From positions 418,086 to 482,085 of the forward strand of contig NZ_FWXO01000001.1 of the NCBI RefSeq assembly GCF_900176415.1: a DNA stretch of 64,000 nt, given 5' to 3'. The notes beneath the pieces were generated by a model. It was not told the origin of the DNA. It did not search any database and saw nothing but the letters and a program-made list of their open reading frames with translations. Positions 61,723-64,000 of the stretch are shown here, one piece after another. A program made the position numbers and the translations under genes. How positions within the stretch are numbered: the first letter of the stretch is position 1; every line of letters begins with the position of its first letter. This DNA is from Cellulophaga tyrosinoxydans (GTDB lineage: Bacteria > Bacteroidota > Bacteroidia > Flavobacteriales > Flavobacteriaceae).

Positions 61723-62142
61723 ATGGAAATCCAAAACCAACTAAAATCATTAGCTGAAAAAATAAATCAACTAAAAGATAAAATAGATATAGAGGAATCT
61801 ATAAAACCCGCTTTTGTATTGCCCTTTATAAATATTTTGGGTTATGATTCTTTTAATCCTACAGAAGTAGTTCCAGAATTCACCGCAGATATTGGCCTTA
61901 AAAAGGGTGAGAAAGTTGATTATGCTATTTTCTAAAATCAGTAGCCAAGCATTATAATCGAATGTAAAAATTGGAAAGAAAAACTCAAACCGCATAATTC
62001 ACAACTATTCCGATATTTTCATACGACCAAAACTAGATTTGCTTTACTAACCAATGGAATAGAATATCAGTTTTAAACAGATTTAGAGGCTAGTAATAAA
62101 ATGGATATTAAAGACACTAAAATTCGAGTTCCCATAGAATAA
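61723..62142 (+). pseudogene. Remnant of a type I restriction-enzyme R-type nuclease domain, three in-frame stops
   Basis: The first 70 codons (MEIQNQLKSLAEKINQLK ... GEKVDYAIF) match the N-terminal domain of restriction-type nucleases. Translation in the same frame past the stops at 61933 (TAA), 61942 (TAG) and 62074 (TAA) gives PSIIIECKNWKEKL, the PD-(D/E)xK-type ECK motif, then RYFHTTKTRFALLTNGIEYQF and TDLEASNKMD. Every stop replaces a likely Lys or Tyr codon and there is no frameshift. The homologous remainder of the family protein is absent after 62142, so it is a truncated remnant. Confidence 0.82.
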
Positions 62143-62153
62143 ATACTTTTTTT

Positions 62154-62696
62154 ATGAAAAATATAAAACAATTTGTGATGCTAACATTTATGGTAATACT
62201 TTCTAATTCTTCTTTAAGTCAAGAAAATTTTACTATTGCTTATTCTTGTGGAGAAACTGTAGGCAAATGTGTAGGTTCTAGTTATTGTTCTGCGTGTACT
62301 AATTGCAGTAGATGCGGTCATTGTAGTTCTGGAGGATCTTGTGGAGTTTGTTCAAGAAAGAAAAATTATAAATCTAAAGAAAGTAGCAAACCAAAGCATA
62401 ATTCTAGTAGTGAAAAGAAACAATCAAATTCATATACCTCCAAATCAAAAACGAATGCATATGATCTACCGAATGACACTTCTTCCAAGTATTATCTAAA
62501 AAACTTATTAGTAAATATTACAGCATTAAATCTAAGGAGCGGTCCAGGAACTTCTTATTCCATAATTGAGGTTTTAAAAAAAGAACAGAATCTTACTTTT
62601 CTTGCGATGACAGGAAATTGGGTGAAAGTTAAAGTTAATCTGACTAATACAATTGGGTTTGTTTATTACAATCACATTTTAGTAAGTACGGAATGA
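62154..62696 (+). CDS. Exported Cys-rich protein with a bacterial SH3 domain
   Basis: A 180-residue protein with a signal peptide (about 1-22), a Cys-rich segment (GKCVGSSYCSACTNCSRC, then GHC, SCGVC), a basic Ser/Lys/Asn linker and a C-terminal SH3b domain (ITALNLRSGPGTSYSIIEVL, NWVKVKV, GFVYYNHI). SH3b domains bind cell-wall or protein ligands; the Cys cluster may bind metal or form disulfides. Unknown function. It has no operator copy directly before it. Confidence 0.8.
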   Translation: MKNIKQFVMLTFMVILSNSSLSQENFTIAYSCGETVGKCVGSSYCSACTNCSRCGHCSSGGSCGVCSRKKNYKSKESSKPKHNSSSEKKQSNSYTSKSKTNAYDLPNDTSSKYYLKNLLVNITALNLRSGPGTSYSIIEVLKKEQNLTFLAMTGNWVKVKVNLTNTIGFVYYNHILVSTE

Positions 62697-62725
62697 CGAA
62701 AACATAGTTCTATTATCTTTTTACA

Positions 62726-62741
62726 TTACAGAAATCTGTAA
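62726..62741 (+). promoter_or_regulatory. TTACAGA-AA-TCTGTAA operator before the YegP-type gene
   Basis: A perfect 16-bp palindrome centred at 62733.5, 29.5 bp upstream of TAGGTTTG at 62763, the same spacing as at 60805. Confidence 0.8.
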
Positions 62742-62762
62742 GGTTTTGTGTTTCAAAGAGTT

Positions 62763-62770
62763 TAGGTTTG
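62763..62770 (+). promoter_or_regulatory. TAnnTTTG -7 element of the YegP-type gene
   Basis: TAGGTTTG, 29 bp before ATG 62799, matches the Bacteroidota -7 consensus. Confidence 0.7.
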
Positions 62771-62798
62771 GAGAATTAATCAATAAATTCTATATATC

Positions 62799-62993
62799 AT
62801 GGCTTATCCAAAATTTGAAATCAAGAAAAGTTCAAACGGTAAATTTTATTTCAATCTAAGATCAAAAGGTAACGGAGAGATTATAGCAACGAGCGAGATG
62901 TATAATTCAAAACAGAGTTGTAAAGATGGTATTGATGCCGTACAGAGAGATGCTCCTAACGCAGAAGTAATTGACTTAACTATCAGTAACTAA
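62799..62993 (+). CDS. DUF1508 (YegP-like) protein, single repeat
   Basis: A 64-residue protein with one DUF1508 unit: PKFEIKKSSNGKFYFNLRSKGNGEIIATSEMY and CKDGIDAVQRDAPNA. Proteobacterial YegP has two such repeats. The fold is known but not the function. It is the first gene after the second palindromic operator; the next gene starts 1 bp after its stop. Confidence 0.88.
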   Translation: MAYPKFEIKKSSNGKFYFNLRSKGNGEIIATSEMYNSKQSCKDGIDAVQRDAPNAEVIDLTISN

Positions 62994-62994
62994 A

Positions 62995-63300
62995 ATGAGT
63001 TACCGTAAAGGGTATTACAAAAAAGATGGAACTTATGTTCAAGGTCATTTTGTAAACAAAGGCAGTGTAAAAACAAAATTTAAAGTAGATAGCAAAAAAG
63101 GTTGTTTAGGTATTTTACTTATAATTTTGCATGGATTAATAGGCCTCTCCTGTACTTCAGAATCTAATTGCGAATCTAAAAAATGTGCTGACTTTTCTAA
63201 TCAAGCAGAAGCTCAAGCAGCTTTTGATGGTGATAAAAGTTGCTATTCAAACCTTGACAGAGATAATGACAATATCGCTTGCGAAAATGGACAATATTAA
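62995..63300 (+). CDS. Excalibur-domain protein with one membrane helix
   Basis: The 101-residue protein starts with a basic tract (YRKGYYKKDGTYVQGHFVNKG), has a hydrophobic helix at about residues 37-53 (LGILLIILHGLIGLSC) and ends with an Excalibur calcium-binding unit (KCADFSNQAEAQAAF, LDRDNDNIACE). Calcium binding by DxDxD-type residues is expected. A lipobox-like C at about residue 53 is possible. Confidence 0.8.
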   Translation: MSYRKGYYKKDGTYVQGHFVNKGSVKTKFKVDSKKGCLGILLIILHGLIGLSCTSESNCESKKCADFSNQAEAQAAFDGDKSCYSNLDRDNDNIACENGQY

Positions 63301-63304
63301 AACT

Positions 63305-63709
63305 ATGAATAAATTAAATATATCAACTGGGCTAAAAAGTCACTTTTTAAGATTGTATCAAATGGCTTTTGCAGATGACAATTTCGATGTGCTCGAATTA
63401 AAGATGCTTTACAATTTTGCCGAAGAAAGAGGGCTTACTAAAGATCAATTAAATGAAATCTTATTAAACCCTTCTCAAGAGTCAGTAATTCCAGAATCTT
63501 TAGACGATAAAATCGAGTATCTGTATGATTTAGCGCTGATGATTTGGGCAGACCAAGTGGTTACAGACGATGAAATAAATACCTTAAAAAAGTACTGCAA
63601 GAAATTTGAGTTTTTGGAAGAGAACATTGACGATATCTGTGAGTTTCTTTTGGAAAATGCAAAAGAAAAAATCTCCTTATCTGAATTACTTACTAAAATG
63701 CAAGACTAA
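63305..63709 (+). CDS. TerB-like helical protein
   Basis: A 134-residue all-helical acidic protein starting at ATG 63305 (MNKLNISTGLKSHF). The pattern RLYQMAFADDNFDVLELKMLYNFAEERGL, DLALMIWADQVVTDDEINTLKKYCKKFEF is that of TerB/DjlA-type domains, with acidic residues that can bind metal. TerB-like domains often accompany stress or defence systems. It is 4 bp downstream of the Excalibur gene. Confidence 0.82.
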   Translation: MNKLNISTGLKSHFLRLYQMAFADDNFDVLELKMLYNFAEERGLTKDQLNEILLNPSQESVIPESLDDKIEYLYDLALMIWADQVVTDDEINTLKKYCKKFEFLEENIDDICEFLLENAKEKISLSELLTKMQD

Positions 63710-63710
63710 T

Positions 63711-64000
63711 ATGAGTGCTTTAAAAAATATATTCTCACTAAAAAAAAGTCTTCCTAAGGAAATTGTTAAACCTAAAGAGGAAGATGTTAAAAAAATTAAA
63801 CTTTCTTTTTTTGAAAGTGGCTATGGTTCATCAAAACAAGCATCAGGAAATCATACAATATTTAAGGCTTGTTTACAAGACGTTTACATGGATTATAAGG
63901 GTAAATGCCGTGAAGATGAAAAGCTCCAGAAAGAATTGAAGGAACCTTATGTTCAAGAAAAAAGTAAGTATGAAATTGAATTAAAGAAAAGAAAAACAGT
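63711..64000 (+). CDS. Protein of unknown function, 5' part
   Basis: ATG 63711, one base after the TerB-like gene; the frame continues past the window edge (96 codons visible). It begins MSALKNIFSLKKSLPKEIVK, has SFFESGYGSSKQASGNHTIF and a Lys/Glu-rich helical continuation. No family recognised from this part. Confidence 0.7.
   Translation, partial: MSALKNIFSLKKSLPKEIVKPKEEDVKKIKLSFFESGYGSSKQASGNHTIFKACLQDVYMDYKGKCREDEKLQKELKEPYVQEKSKYEIELKKRKT

Noticed and set aside
61723-62142. Stop-codon recoding (readthrough or alternative code) in the nuclease-like gene
   Set aside because: Both TAA and TAG occur, no recoding signal is visible, other genes use these stops normally and the C-terminal part of the protein is missing, so decay is the simpler reading.

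Overview
The window reads as a chromosome segment of a flavobacterium (Bacteroidota, probably marine Flavobacteriaceae). The signs are an AT-rich genome, promoters with a TAnnTTTG -7 element, a tRNA without encoded CCA, a fused CcoN-CcoO oxidase subunit, two BlaI/M56-peptidase loci with TonB-like tails, lipoproteins ending their signal in S-C, and a Bacteroidota-type hut operon.

Layout. 0-3 kb: the start of a secreted protein on the minus strand, then a two-subunit molybdenum hydroxylase (2Fe-2S subunit and Tat-exported molybdopterin subunit). 3.5-12.5 kb: tRNA-Leu(UAG), an M20 dipeptidase, a PhnA protein, BlaI/M56 locus 1, a DUF4407 membrane protein, a YdjM-type membrane hydrolase and a membrane-anchored MutS-like ATPase. 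12.8-22.6 kb: a long minus-strand series that starts with BlaI/M56 locus 2 and runs through a TPR protein, a TonB-C-like lipoprotein, ruvC, a four-helix-bundle gene, hemW, a cyclase-family enzyme and small conserved genes. 22.8-32.3 kb: DUF456, nitroreductase, a LysR regulator divergent from hutH-hutI-hutU-hutG, and homogentisate dioxygenase. 33.9-47.2 kb: a microaerobic respiration block with universal stress proteins, an FNR-type regulator, ccoI-ccoS-ccoNO-ccoQ-ccoP-ccoG-ccoH-safE, a truncated haemoglobin and hemN. Four near-identical TGA-N6-TCA boxes mark its promoters. 47-56 kb: small stress or detoxification genes, one of them broken by a 95-bp hairpin-rich insertion, a siroheme gene, a PAS sensor-kinase/response-regulator cluster and a few uncharacterised membrane genes.

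From about 56.4 kb the character changes. A fragment identical in form to a tRNA 3' end (tRNA-Asp-like), followed by its own terminator, suggests the edge of an integrated element that extends past the right end of the window. Inside it are a divergent membrane protein of unknown function, a structured 350-bp leader, a 54-residue polyproline lipoprotein, a TPR sensor kinase with a TTG start, a LuxR-like response regulator, and two sets of small genes. The palindrome TTACAGA-AA-TCTGTAA occurs exactly in front of two of these gene sets, each time 29.5 bp upstream of a TAnnTTTG element, and a degenerate copy lies in the leader before the lipoprotein/kinase genes. I infer a self-contained two-component regulon built around a small lipoprotein. 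This is the best candidate here for an undescribed system. No CRISPR array, transposase, integrase or rRNA gene was seen.
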